A DNA stretch of 64,000 nucleotides from Blastococcus sp. CPCC 205250 (GTDB taxonomy: Bacteria; Actinomycetota; Actinomycetes; Mycobacteriales; Geodermatophilaceae): positions 248,001-312,000 of the forward strand of contig NZ_JABGCG010000007.1 of the NCBI RefSeq assembly GCF_019799925.1. The letters are read 5' to 3'. Positions 49,089 through 57,249 of this stretch are shown one piece after another. Position numbers and translations under genes: made by a program. Each line of letters begins with the position of its first letter. Position 1 is the first letter of the stretch. Under the pieces are notes generated by a model, which was given only the letters and a program-made list of their open reading frames with translations, was not told the origin of the DNA and did not search any database.

Positions 49089-49693
49089 GCGGCCCGCGCG
49101 CCGCCCGGGCACCGACCGCGCTGGCAGCCGTCGGGGCGCTGCTGCTCGGCGGGTGCGCCGCGGAGGACACCAGCGTCAGCCCGGCGGCGCCTGCCTGCTC
49201 CGCCGACGACGACGGAGCGGTCGGCAACGGCGTGGTGCTGATGGCGCAGGCGGTGCCGAGCGCGACGTGGGTGCCGTGCGTCGAGGGCGTCCCGCTGGGC
49301 TGGGGATTCGGGGGGCTGGACGCCCGCAGCGGCTCGGCCCGCTTCTGGCTGGACTCCGACCGCGACGGGCAGCGCGCCATCGAGGTCCGGCTCGCGGAGA
49401 CGTGCGACACCGCGGGCGCCACCGAGGTCCCCACCGACCGGGAGGGGTTGCGCCGCCTGGAACGGGTCACCGAGGTCACCCCGGAGTTCCACGGCCGGCG
49501 CTACTACCTCTTCGAGGGTGGCTGCCTGACCGTCGTCTTCACGCTGGGCGGCGAGTACCGGGGCGAGCCCCTCGCGCTGGCCACCCAGGGCATCGGTGTC
49601 GTCAGCCGCGCACACCTCGCCGCCCAGGTACGCGAGGAGACCGGAGGACGGCTCGAGCTCGACCCGCCGGCCGGCGGCGGGGGCGCCTCGTGA
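49085..49693 (+). CDS. Lipoprotein of unknown function
   Basis: The 202-residue protein has a signal peptide with lipobox LGGC (lipidated Cys at residue 24), so it is anchored at the outer face of the cytoplasmic membrane. The mature part contains several cysteines (including those near ACSADD, WVPCVEG, ETCDTAG and EGGCLTV) that could form disulfides. No family is recognised. GTG 49085 overlaps the stop of the PAP2-kinase gene, and its own stop overlaps the next start, so it is made together with the lipid-related membrane proteins around it. It may be an exported accessory subunit. Confidence 0.75.
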   Translation: MSGPRAARAPTALAAVGALLLGGCAAEDTSVSPAAPACSADDDGAVGNGVVLMAQAVPSATWVPCVEGVPLGWGFGGLDARSGSARFWLDSDRDGQRAIEVRLAETCDTAGATEVPTDREGLRRLERVTEVTPEFHGRRYYLFEGGCLTVVFTLGGEYRGEPLALATQGIGVVSRAHLAAQVREETGGRLELDPPAGGGGAS

Positions 49694-50802
49694 CCGCGGC
49701 GCGTCCCCTGGCCCCGCCCGCCCCGGCGGACCGCCCGGAGCGCCGGACGCCGCGCTGGCGGCGGCTCGTCGCCCCGCTGTTGTCCCTGGTCCTGGTGGCA
49801 GCCGTCTTCGCGTGGTTCCTGCCGCAGTTCACCAGCCTGTCGGACGTCTGGTCCGCGGTGACGGCGATGACGTGGGTGGAGCTCGTCCTCCTGGGGCTGG
49901 CCGCCGCGTGGAACGTCGCGACCTACCAGTTCGTCATGGTCGCGACCATGCCCGGGCTCCGGCTCCGCGAGGCCACCGTCTCCACCATGACGACGACCGC
50001 CGTCTCCAACACCGTCGTCGGCGGCTCCGCCCTGGCCCTCGGGCTGACCTACGGCATGAACTCGTCGTGGGGCTTCTCCCGCTCCCGGACGTCGGTCTCC
50101 CTGCTCCTGTCGGGACTGTGGAACAACTTCGCCAAGCTGGCCCTGCCGGTGGTCGCCCTGGTGCTGCTGGCCTTCTCCACGCCCCCGACCACCGGACGGC
50201 TGGTCGCCGGGCTGGCCGGGGTGGCGGGGCTCGTCGTCGCCGTCGTCGTGCTGGGTCTGCTGCTGCGCAGCCGGGAGAGTGCGGCGCGCATCGGGACCAC
50301 GGCCGGGAAGGTGGCCTCCGCGCTGCGCCGTCCCCTCGGCCGGCCGCCGGTGCACGGCTGGGAGCGGGCCACGACGAAGTTCCGGGACCGCACCGTGCTG
50401 CTGCTCCGGGCGCGGTGGCACTGGCTGACGCTGGCCACGGTGGTCAGCCACCTCTCGCTGTTCGCCGTCCTGCTCCTCGCGCTGCGCGCCGTGGGCGTGG
50501 AGGGCGACGAGGTGTCCGCGGGCGAGGCCCTGGCGGTCTTCGCGTTCGCCCGGCTGCTCACCGCCGTCCCCTTCACCCCCGGCGGGCTGGGCGTCGTCGA
50601 GCTCGCGCTGATCACCGGGCTGTCCGCCGCCGGCGGCGACCGGCCGCTGGTGGCCGCGGCCGTCCTCGTCTTCCGGGCACTGACCTACGTCCTGCCCATC
50701 CCGCTGGGGATCGGCACCTACCTCTTCTGGCGGCACAACCGGTCGTGGCGGCGGGAGGCGAACTCCGCGCCACGCACGGAGTTGGTGCCGGAGACCTCAT
50801 GA
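49690..50802 (+). CDS. LPG-synthase-TM-type flippase/YbhN-like protein
   Basis: The 370-residue protein has eight or so membrane spans of the lysylphosphatidylglycerol synthase transmembrane family (UPF0104/YbhN/AglD). The conserved segments VSNTVVGGSALALGLTYG (near residue 100) and FTPGGLGVVELALITGL (near 298) are typical of this fold. It lacks the soluble aminoacyl-transferase domain of MprF, so it may act only as a lipid flippase or scaffold. GTG 49690 overlaps the lipoprotein stop. Neighbouring PAP2 enzymes suggest a role in a lipid-linked pathway at the membrane. Substrate unknown. Confidence 0.85.
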   Translation: MTAARPLAPPAPADRPERRTPRWRRLVAPLLSLVLVAAVFAWFLPQFTSLSDVWSAVTAMTWVELVLLGLAAAWNVATYQFVMVATMPGLRLREATVSTMTTTAVSNTVVGGSALALGLTYGMNSSWGFSRSRTSVSLLLSGLWNNFAKLALPVVALVLLAFSTPPTTGRLVAGLAGVAGLVVAVVVLGLLLRSRESAARIGTTAGKVASALRRPLGRPPVHGWERATTKFRDRTVLLLRARWHWLTLATVVSHLSLFAVLLLALRAVGVEGDEVSAGEALAVFAFARLLTAVPFTPGGLGVVELALITGLSAAGGDRPLVAAAVLVFRALTYVLPIPLGIGTYLFWRHNRSWRREANSAPRTELVPETS

Positions 50803-51422
50803 GCGTGGGCGCGGCGGCCCGACCGGGCCGTCTGGCCGGTGCACGTCGGGACGCCGCGCTCATCGGCGTCGGTGCGGTGGTGCTCGTCCTCGCGGCCCTG
50901 CCGGTCGACGCCACCCGGGTGTCGTCGGCCGAGGCGGAGGTGTTCCACGCGGTCAACGGCGTCGACCTCGTGCCGTTCGTCCTCGTGTGGCCGGTCATGC
51001 AACTGGGGAACGTCGTCGTCGTCCCGGCATCCGCCGTGCTCGCCGCCGTGTTCCGACGCTGGCGGCTGGGGGCCGGGCTGCTGCTGGCCGGCGCTGGGAC
51101 GTACTACGCCGCGAAGGTCGTCAAGGCCATCGTCGAGCGGGGCCGGCCCGACGGCCTGCTGGCCGACGTCGTCATCCGGGGCGAGGCGGCGGCGGGCCGG
51201 GGCTTCGTCTCCGGCCACGCCGCGGTCGTCGTCGCCCTGCTCGCGACGGCGTGGCCGTGGCTGGGCCGCCGGAGCCGGATCGCCGGCGCCGTCGTCGCGA
51301 CGGCGGTGTGCCTGGCCCGGGTGCACGTGGCGGCGCACCTGCCCCTGGACGTCGTCGGCGGCGCCGCGCTGGGCCTCGGCGTCGCCGGCACCGTGCGGCT
51401 GCTGCTGGGACGGCCGCACTGA
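50799..51422 (+). CDS. PAP2-family phosphatase
   Basis: The 207-residue integral membrane protein has about five spans and the PAP2 catalytic motifs: KAIVERGRP (motif 1), GFVSGHA (motif 2, near residue 138) and ARVHVAAHLPLDVVGG (motif 3, near 169). Motif 3 has Ala before Arg where Ser is usual; the key Arg and His remain. The enzyme probably removes a phosphate from a lipid or isoprenoid pyrophosphate. ATG 50799 overlaps the previous stop, and its own stop overlaps the next start. Confidence 0.9.
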   Translation: MSVGAAARPGRLAGARRDAALIGVGAVVLVLAALPVDATRVSSAEAEVFHAVNGVDLVPFVLVWPVMQLGNVVVVPASAVLAAVFRRWRLGAGLLLAGAGTYYAAKVVKAIVERGRPDGLLADVVIRGEAAAGRGFVSGHAAVVVALLATAWPWLGRRSRIAGAVVATAVCLARVHVAAHLPLDVVGGAALGLGVAGTVRLLLGRPH

Positions 51423-52078
51423 TGCTGGTCGACGCCCGCCGGGGACTGCGCGTCGGCGCCGTCCTGCTGACCGGCGGGGTGGCCGTCGGCGTGCTCGTGG
51501 CCCTGCCTGCGACGCGGCCGGCGGTCCAGGCCGTCGACGACACCGTGTGGCGCTGGGCCGGCGCTGTCGAGAACGGGCCGGCGACCGCCGTGGCCGTCGG
51601 CCTCTCCTGGCTCGGCGGCGTGTGGGTGACCTGGCCGCTGCGGGTCCTGGGCCTGGCCCTGCTCGCCTGGCGCCGACACTGGTTGCGCCTGGCCGCCTTC
51701 GCCCTCGCCGTGGTGACCAGCGAGGCCCTCATCGGCCCGCTCAAGGCGGCGTACGACCGCGCGCGACCGCCGGACTCCCTGATCGAGACGTCGGGGGCCT
51801 CGTTCCCCTCCGGGCACGCGATCGCCGCGGCGGTGACCGCGGTCGGGTTGGTGCTGGTGCTCTCACCGCCCGGCCCGATGCGCTGGCGGTGGGAGGTGCG
51901 CGCCGCGCTGTTCGCCGCCGTCATGGCGGTCTCGCGCGTCTACCTGCGGGCGCACTGGTTCTCCGACGTCCTCGCGGGGATCCTGCTGGGCGCTGGGCTG
52001 GCTCTGGGCTGGCCTGCCCTGCTGATGGCCCTGCGCGAGCGCTCGGCTAGTCGAACAGGTCGGGCTGGTCGCGGCTGA
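51422..52078 (+). CDS. PAP2-family phosphatase
   Basis: The 218-residue membrane protein has all three PAP2 motifs in canonical form: KAAYDRARP (near residue 102), SFPSGHAIAA (near 124) and SRVYLRAHWFSDVLAG (near 169). It is thus the most clearly active of the three PAP2 proteins in the operon. Substrates could be phosphatidic acid, undecaprenyl pyrophosphate or a dedicated lipid-linked intermediate. ATG 51422 shares a base with the preceding stop. The 3' end overlaps the convergent aldolase gene by 32 bp, so no terminator lies between them. Confidence 0.92.
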   Translation: MLVDARRGLRVGAVLLTGGVAVGVLVALPATRPAVQAVDDTVWRWAGAVENGPATAVAVGLSWLGGVWVTWPLRVLGLALLAWRRHWLRLAAFALAVVTSEALIGPLKAAYDRARPPDSLIETSGASFPSGHAIAAAVTAVGLVLVLSPPGPMRWRWEVRAALFAAVMAVSRVYLRAHWFSDVLAGILLGAGLALGWPALLMALRERSASRTGRAGRG

Positions 52079-52889
52079 TGCGCTCCCAGATCGGCTGGAA
52101 CTGGAACCAGCCGGCGAACTCGTAGCCGACCTGGCCGCGGGTCACCGTGGCCTCCTCGGGCCCGATCCGGCGCGGGGGGCTGCCCAGCCCGGCAGCGGCG
52201 GCGTAGGCGGTGAGCTGGGACTGCGCGGTGCGCTCGAGGGTGAGGAACCACCAGGCGGCGCTGTCCACGGAGGCACCGACGGTCAGCATGCCGTGGTTGC
52301 GCAGGATCACCGCCTTGTGCGTGCCGAGGGCGACGCCGATGCGCCGGCCCTCCTCGGGGTCCAGCACCACGCCCGAGTAGCTGTCGTAGACGCCGATGTC
52401 CTCGTAGAACGCGCAGGAGTCCTGGGTCAGCGGCTCGATCGTCATGTCCAGCGAGGACAGCGTCTTGCCGTAGGGGCCGTGCGCGTGGGCGGCGGCGAGG
52501 ACGTCGGGCCGCGCCGCGTGGACGGCGCAGTGGATGGCCACCGCCGCGCCGTTGACCGCCCGGTCGCCCTCGACGACCTCCCCGGCGTGGTCGACCCGGA
52601 CCAGGTCGCTGCTGCGGATCATGCTGAAGTGCATCCCGAAGGGGTTGACCCAGAAGGTGTCGGGCGCCTCCGGGTCGCGCACCGTGATGTGCCCGGCCAC
52701 GCCCTCGTCGAGGCCGGCCTTGCTGAACATCCGGAAGGCCGCCGCCAGCTTCGCCTTGCGGTGCGCGCGCTCCTCCTCGACCGAGTCGAACACCGGCGGC
52801 ATGGCCATGCGCAGCTTCCGGCCGGCGGCGTCGGTGTCGGCGGCTGCCGCGGGCAGCGGGGTCGGGGCGGTCCGGTCCGTCAGCGTCAC
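52047..52889 (-). CDS. Class II aldolase/adducin-family protein
   Basis: The 280-residue protein has the class II aldolase fold: GLDEGVAGHITVRDP (near residue 60), the zinc-binding HAHGPYG segment (near 150) and the third ligand His in ILRNHGMLTVG (near 213). Members cleave or epimerise sugar phosphates or act on other aldols; the substrate here is unknown. The C terminus extends with a WFQFQPIWERISRDQPDLFD tail common in actinobacterial members. GTG 52889 has GAGGAG upstream. It is divergent from phaC, with a 160-bp gap that probably holds both promoters. Confidence 0.88.
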   Translation of the reverse strand: MTLTDRTAPTPLPAAAADTDAAGRKLRMAMPPVFDSVEEERAHRKAKLAAAFRMFSKAGLDEGVAGHITVRDPEAPDTFWVNPFGMHFSMIRSSDLVRVDHAGEVVEGDRAVNGAAVAIHCAVHAARPDVLAAAHAHGPYGKTLSSLDMTIEPLTQDSCAFYEDIGVYDSYSGVVLDPEEGRRIGVALGTHKAVILRNHGMLTVGASVDSAAWWFLTLERTAQSQLTAYAAAAGLGSPPRRIGPEEATVTRGQVGYEFAGWFQFQPIWERISRDQPDLFD

Positions 52890-53051
52890 GTCGGGCTCCT
52901 CTGGTGGGCGCGACGGGCGCCGCGCGCCACCGAGTGTGCCCGACCCGGCCGGCTCTGCGGCGGTCCTCCCCGGGTCACCGCGCCGGACCTCGGCGACCGT
53001 GGTTGAGTGGGCCGGGTCACAGCTGCCACCGAGCACCTCGAGGAGGCCGGC

Positions 53052-54830
53052 ATGACCACGACCGCCCGCGACACGGACACCCCACGGGGCGAGCCGAGCA
53101 CCACCCCGACCGCGACCCGCGAGCGCGGCGACACCGGCCCCGGACAGGCAGCCGAGGCCGCCGCCGACGCCATGACGGGGCTGGACATGGTCCTCGTCGA
53201 CGGCGCGCGCGGGCCCCTGCGCCGGCTGGTGCCCCCGGCCCGGACGACGGTCCGGTTCGGCGCCTCGCTGGCCCGCCACCCCGACGCGCTGGCCCGGCGC
53301 GCCGGCGCGCTGGCGCAGGACCTCGCCCGCATCGCCCTCGGCCGCAGCGAGATCGAGGCCTCTCCCAAGGACAAGCGCTTCGCCGACCCCGCGTGGACGG
53401 GCAACCCGCTGCTGCGGCGGGCCATGCAGGCGCACATCGCCGCGGCCCGGGCGGCCGTCGGCCTGGTGGACGACGCCGACCTGGACTGGCAGGACGACGA
53501 GCGCATCCGCTTCTCGCTCACCAACCTCGTCGACGCCCTCGCCCCGAGCAACGTGCCGCCGCTGAACCCGCTGATGTGGAAGGCGGTCATCGACACGGGC
53601 GGGAAGAACGTCATCGGGGGCACCCGGCGGCTGATCTCGGACCTGACCTCGCCGCCCCGGGTCCCGTCGATGGTGGACTCCGACGCCTTCACGGTCGGGG
53701 AGGACCTCGCGGTGACCCCCGGAGCGGTGGTGCTGCGGACGCCGGTGTTCGAGCTGATCCAGTACCGGCCGACCACGGAGACCGTGCGCAGCGTCCCGCT
53801 GGTGATGGTGCCGCCGACGATCAACAAGTACTACATCACCGACCTGGCGCCCGGCCGCAGCATCGTCGAGCACTACCTCGCCGCGGGCCAGCAGGTCTTC
53901 ATGATCTCGTGGCGCAACCCCACCGCCGAGAACGCCGAGTGGGGCGTCGACGACTACGGGCAGGCCGTCCTCGACGCGATGGCGGCCGCGCAGGAGATCA
54001 CCGGCAGCGAGCGGGTCGCCCTCCAGGCGTTCTGCTCCGGCGGGATCATCACCTCGATGGTCCTGGCCCACCTCGCCGCGACCGGGGACCTGGGCCGGGT
54101 GGCTGCGGCGAGCTTCGCCGTCACCGTCCTCGACTGGGAGCGGGCCGGCACCGTCGGCGCCCTGATGGACCCGCAGGCCGTGCAGCAGGCGGTCGAGAAG
54201 TCCCGGGAGAAGGGCTTCCTCGACGGCGCGATGCTGGCCGAGGTGTTCGCCTGGCTGCGGCCCAACGACCTGATCTGGAACTACTGGGTCAACAACTACC
54301 TGCAGGACAAGTCGCCGCCGGCCTTCGACATCCTCTACTGGAACGCCGACACCACCCGGATGACCGCCGGCCTGCACCGGGACTTCATCGACATCGCGGT
54401 GCACAACTCCCTGGCCACCCCCGGGACGGCCAGCATGCTCGGCAGCCCCGTGGACCTGTCCGCAGTGGACGTCGACACCTACGTCACGGCGGGGATCGCC
54501 GACCACCTGTGCCCGTGGCAGTCCTGCTACCGGACCACACAGCTGCTCGGGGGCGAGAGCCGCTTCGTGCTGTCGACCAACGGCCACATCGCCTCGCTGG
54601 TGAACCCCCCGGGCAACCCCAAGTCCACGTTCCAGGTGGCGGCGCAGACGCCGCCCGACCCGGACCGCTGGCTGGCGTCCGCAGAGAAGGTCAAGGGCTC
54701 CTGGTGGCCGGACTTCACCGCGTGGCTGGGCGAGCGGGCCGGCGACGAGGTGCCCGCACCGGACGCGCTCGGGTCGGCCGCGCACCCGCCGATGGAGGAC
54801 GCGCCGGGGACGTACATACATGAGTCGTGA
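53052..54830 (+). CDS. phaC: Poly(3-hydroxyalkanoate) synthase PhaC
   Basis: The 592-residue enzyme polymerises 3-hydroxyacyl-CoA into polyhydroxyalkanoate. The lipase-box variant with nucleophilic cysteine, AFCSGG, places Cys at about residue 328; further motifs are the PPTINKYYITDLAPG and SWRNP segments and the catalytic Asp/His in TAGIADHLCPW and NGHIAS. Length and sequence match class II-like PhaC enzymes. The N-terminal 40 residues are disordered. ATG 53052 has GAGGAGG upstream. It overlaps phaZ by 11 bp; no phaA, phaB or phasin gene is adjacent. Confidence 0.93.
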   Translation: MTTTARDTDTPRGEPSTTPTATRERGDTGPGQAAEAAADAMTGLDMVLVDGARGPLRRLVPPARTTVRFGASLARHPDALARRAGALAQDLARIALGRSEIEASPKDKRFADPAWTGNPLLRRAMQAHIAAARAAVGLVDDADLDWQDDERIRFSLTNLVDALAPSNVPPLNPLMWKAVIDTGGKNVIGGTRRLISDLTSPPRVPSMVDSDAFTVGEDLAVTPGAVVLRTPVFELIQYRPTTETVRSVPLVMVPPTINKYYITDLAPGRSIVEHYLAAGQQVFMISWRNPTAENAEWGVDDYGQAVLDAMAAAQEITGSERVALQAFCSGGIITSMVLAHLAATGDLGRVAAASFAVTVLDWERAGTVGALMDPQAVQQAVEKSREKGFLDGAMLAEVFAWLRPNDLIWNYWVNNYLQDKSPPAFDILYWNADTTRMTAGLHRDFIDIAVHNSLATPGTASMLGSPVDLSAVDVDTYVTAGIADHLCPWQSCYRTTQLLGGESRFVLSTNGHIASLVNPPGNPKSTFQVAAQTPPDPDRWLASAEKVKGSWWPDFTAWLGERAGDEVPAPDALGSAAHPPMEDAPGTYIHES

Positions 54831-55659
54831 CGCGCTGGTGACCGGAGCCCCGGAGACCGTCCGCACGGTGTCGGCGGCCGGCCGCAGCCTGCGGGTGTCG
54901 GTCCGCGCCGGGACGGACGACGACGTGCCCCCGTTGCTGCTGATGAACGGCATCGGCGCGAGCCTGGAGGTGCTGCAGCCGCTCGTCGACCGGATCTCGC
55001 CCCGGCGCACGGTGATCCGGTTCGACGTCCCCGGCGTGGGCGGTTCACCCCGGCCGCTGGTGCCCTACGTGCTGGGCACGCTCACCCCCGTCGTCGCCGG
55101 GGTGCTCACCCGGCTGGGCCACGACCGGCCGGTCGACGTCCTCGGCCTGTCGTGGGGCGGGGGGCTGGCGCAGCACTTCGCCGTCCAGCACCGGCGGCGC
55201 TGCCGTCGCCTCGTGCTCGCCGCCACCGGGACGGGCACGCTCATGGTGCCGGGGTCGCCGAAGGTGCTCGGCCGCATGCTGACCCCGCGCCGGCACCGCG
55301 ACCCGGACTACGCGCGGCAGATCGCCGGGACCATCTACGGCGGCACGATGCGCTCGGACCCCGAGCGGGCGGCACGGGTGCTGCACGCCGCGGCCCGGGT
55401 GGGCCCGCGGCGGGGGTACTACTACCAGCTGGCGTCCAGCACCGGCTGGAGCAGCCTGCCGTTCCTGCGGCTGATCCGGCAGCCCACGCTCGTGCTCGCC
55501 GGGGACGACGACCCGATCATCCCGGTGGCGAACGCGCGGATCATGGGCCGGCTGCTCCCCGACGCCGAGGTGCACGTGTACCGCGGCGGGCACCTCGCCC
55601 TGCTCACCGAGGCCGACCAGCTCGCGCCGGTCGTCGAGGAGTTCCTCGACCGGGACTGA
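54820..55659 (+). CDS. phaZ: Intracellular PHA depolymerase-like hydrolase PhaZ
   Basis: The 279-residue alpha/beta hydrolase has the nucleophile elbow GLSWGGG (Ser near residue 111), the acid in AGDDDPIIP and the histidine in RGGHLALL. Together with NGIGASLEVL near the N terminus these match intracellular medium-chain PHA depolymerases. It would release monomers from PHA granules. ATG 54820 lies inside the 3' end of phaC in another frame, so the two are translationally coupled, balancing synthesis and mobilisation. An ordinary esterase role cannot be fully excluded. Confidence 0.85.
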   Translation: MSRDALVTGAPETVRTVSAAGRSLRVSVRAGTDDDVPPLLLMNGIGASLEVLQPLVDRISPRRTVIRFDVPGVGGSPRPLVPYVLGTLTPVVAGVLTRLGHDRPVDVLGLSWGGGLAQHFAVQHRRRCRRLVLAATGTGTLMVPGSPKVLGRMLTPRRHRDPDYARQIAGTIYGGTMRSDPERAARVLHAAARVGPRRGYYYQLASSTGWSSLPFLRLIRQPTLVLAGDDDPIIPVANARIMGRLLPDAEVHVYRGGHLALLTEADQLAPVVEEFLDRD

Positions 55660-55691
55660 GCCCCGTTCCGACCGCGTTCCGGCCCGTCCCG

Positions 55692-55708
55692 AGGCTCGTG
55701 CCGAGCCT
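55692..55708. terminator. Short hairpin after phaZ
   Basis: AGGCTCG (55692-55698) pairs with CGAGCCT (55702-55708) around the loop TGC. It lies in the 76-bp gap between the convergent phaZ and metallopeptidase genes and is a modest terminator candidate. Confidence 0.45.
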
Positions 55709-55735
55709 GCGAGGCATGAGGAGGACGGGGTCCTG

Positions 55736-57112
55736 TCAGAGGCCGCAGCTGCCGTCGAGGAAGCCCTGCCGGAAGGAGTCCACCAGCTCGAAGCCGGTGG
55801 AGTCCGACCCGGGCAGCACGGAGTCGCCCTCGCCGTAGCGCAGCAGCGCGACGGCGGCCTCGTCCACGTCGCCCGGTGAGAACCCGGCACCGGCCCCGGC
55901 GACCTCACCGTCGAGGAACTCCCGGGCCATCCAGCCGGTCGCGCAGACCGCGCTGTCCACGGCCTGCTCGCCGTCGGTCGGCAGCCCGAGCCGGGCCCGG
56001 ACGGCCATCGCGTACGGCAGGCCGAGCAGCGCGACGACGGCGAAGTCGCCCACCTCCCCGTGCGCCGCCTCGAGCAGGCCGGGCCCGTCGAAGCGGACCG
56101 TGTCGTCGGCGCGGCAGTACGCCAGGTCGACCTCCGGGCCCTCCCCCGTGCAGGCCGAGCCCGACGGCTCGCCCTCCTCGACGTCGGGCAGCGCGCTCAC
56201 CCCCTCCAGCGGCGGGTCCCCGGGGAAGCCGGTCGTCACCGCCTGACGCCAGAAGGCGGCCAGCAGCCGGTCGGCGAAGTCGAGCGCGTCGTCGTAGTCC
56301 AGGTCGTCGCCGCGCCGCTCGTCGTCGGGGTCGAACGGCTCGAGGGTGTAGACCCGGTCCTCGTCGAAGGCCGCGCAGGCCTGCGGGCCGTCGGCGTAGC
56401 CCTCCTGGAAGGCCGACAGCTGGTCGAACAGCGAGCCGTGGGCGCTGGGGTCCTCGGGGTCGCTGCCGGGCGGGTCGCCGAAGTACAGGTACCCGAGCAG
56501 GTAGTCGTCGAGCTCGGCCGGCCGGACGGCGAAGTGCCGGGAGTTCCCCTCGACCACCCAGCGGGTCCAGGCACCGGCGAAGCACTCGGCCTGGGTCTCG
56601 GAGACGATCGACGGGTCGTCCAGGCCGGCGGCGTCCTGGACCGCGTGGGCCATCTCGTGCGCCATCACCTCGGCGACGAGGAAGGGGCCGTACTCCTCGG
56701 AGAGGTCGGCCAGCCAGGCGCGGTCGTAGACGATCCGGTCGTCGGTCGGGCAGTACAGGGCGTTCTCGGCGAGCTCGTCGACGTCGTCGTCGAAGCAGGC
56801 GCTGCGGGGCAGCTCGTCGTCGTCGGTCTCGTCCGGGTCGATGGACCAGAAGCCGCCCTCCACCTCGCCGAACTCCCCGCCGTAGAGCTGCGGGAAGGTC
56901 TGGTCCCAGTAGTCCAGGACGTCGGCCAGGGCGTTGCGCGCGATGCGGTCGGTCTCGTCGCCGTCCTCCACGAGCTCGACGACGAGGTCGGCGTCGGTGG
57001 CGTCCATCCGCACGCCCCCGGCCGGCGTGGCCACGCCCGCGACCTGCGTGGTGCACGCGGTCAGCACGCTGGTGGCGGCCACGACCGCCACCAGCGTCGG
57101 ACGCACGCGCAC
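55736..57112 (-). CDS. Lipoprotein, neutral zinc metallopeptidase-like
   Basis: The 458-residue exported protein has a signal peptide with lipobox LTAC (Cys near residue 20) and a metallopeptidase-type HEMAH motif (near 153-157) with downstream ETQAECFAGAW that may hold the third zinc ligand. The sequence is strongly acidic (Asp/Glu-rich throughout). This layout resembles the putative neutral zinc metallopeptidase family of actinobacteria; the target is unknown. GTG 57112 or GTG 57106 can start it. It is convergent with phaZ, and follows a GGDEF-EAL gene on the same strand after 137 bp. Confidence 0.83.
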   Translation of the reverse strand: MRVRPTLVAVVAATSVLTACTTQVAGVATPAGGVRMDATDADLVVELVEDGDETDRIARNALADVLDYWDQTFPQLYGGEFGEVEGGFWSIDPDETDDDELPRSACFDDDVDELAENALYCPTDDRIVYDRAWLADLSEEYGPFLVAEVMAHEMAHAVQDAAGLDDPSIVSETQAECFAGAWTRWVVEGNSRHFAVRPAELDDYLLGYLYFGDPPGSDPEDPSAHGSLFDQLSAFQEGYADGPQACAAFDEDRVYTLEPFDPDDERRGDDLDYDDALDFADRLLAAFWRQAVTTGFPGDPPLEGVSALPDVEEGEPSGSACTGEGPEVDLAYCRADDTVRFDGPGLLEAAHGEVGDFAVVALLGLPYAMAVRARLGLPTDGEQAVDSAVCATGWMAREFLDGEVAGAGAGFSPGDVDEAAVALLRYGEGDSVLPGSDSTGFELVDSFRQGFLDGSCGL

Positions 57113-57249
57113 GAGGACCCACCTGTCGATCCGGCGGACGCTCGAGGTCCGGCTCCGGGGCAGAAGCTGCCTGCCGGCCGGGACGTCGTCAACCCGACAC
57201 GGGCGGGCCCGACCGAACCGGAGCCGGACCGCGCCCCTGCGGCGGCCGG

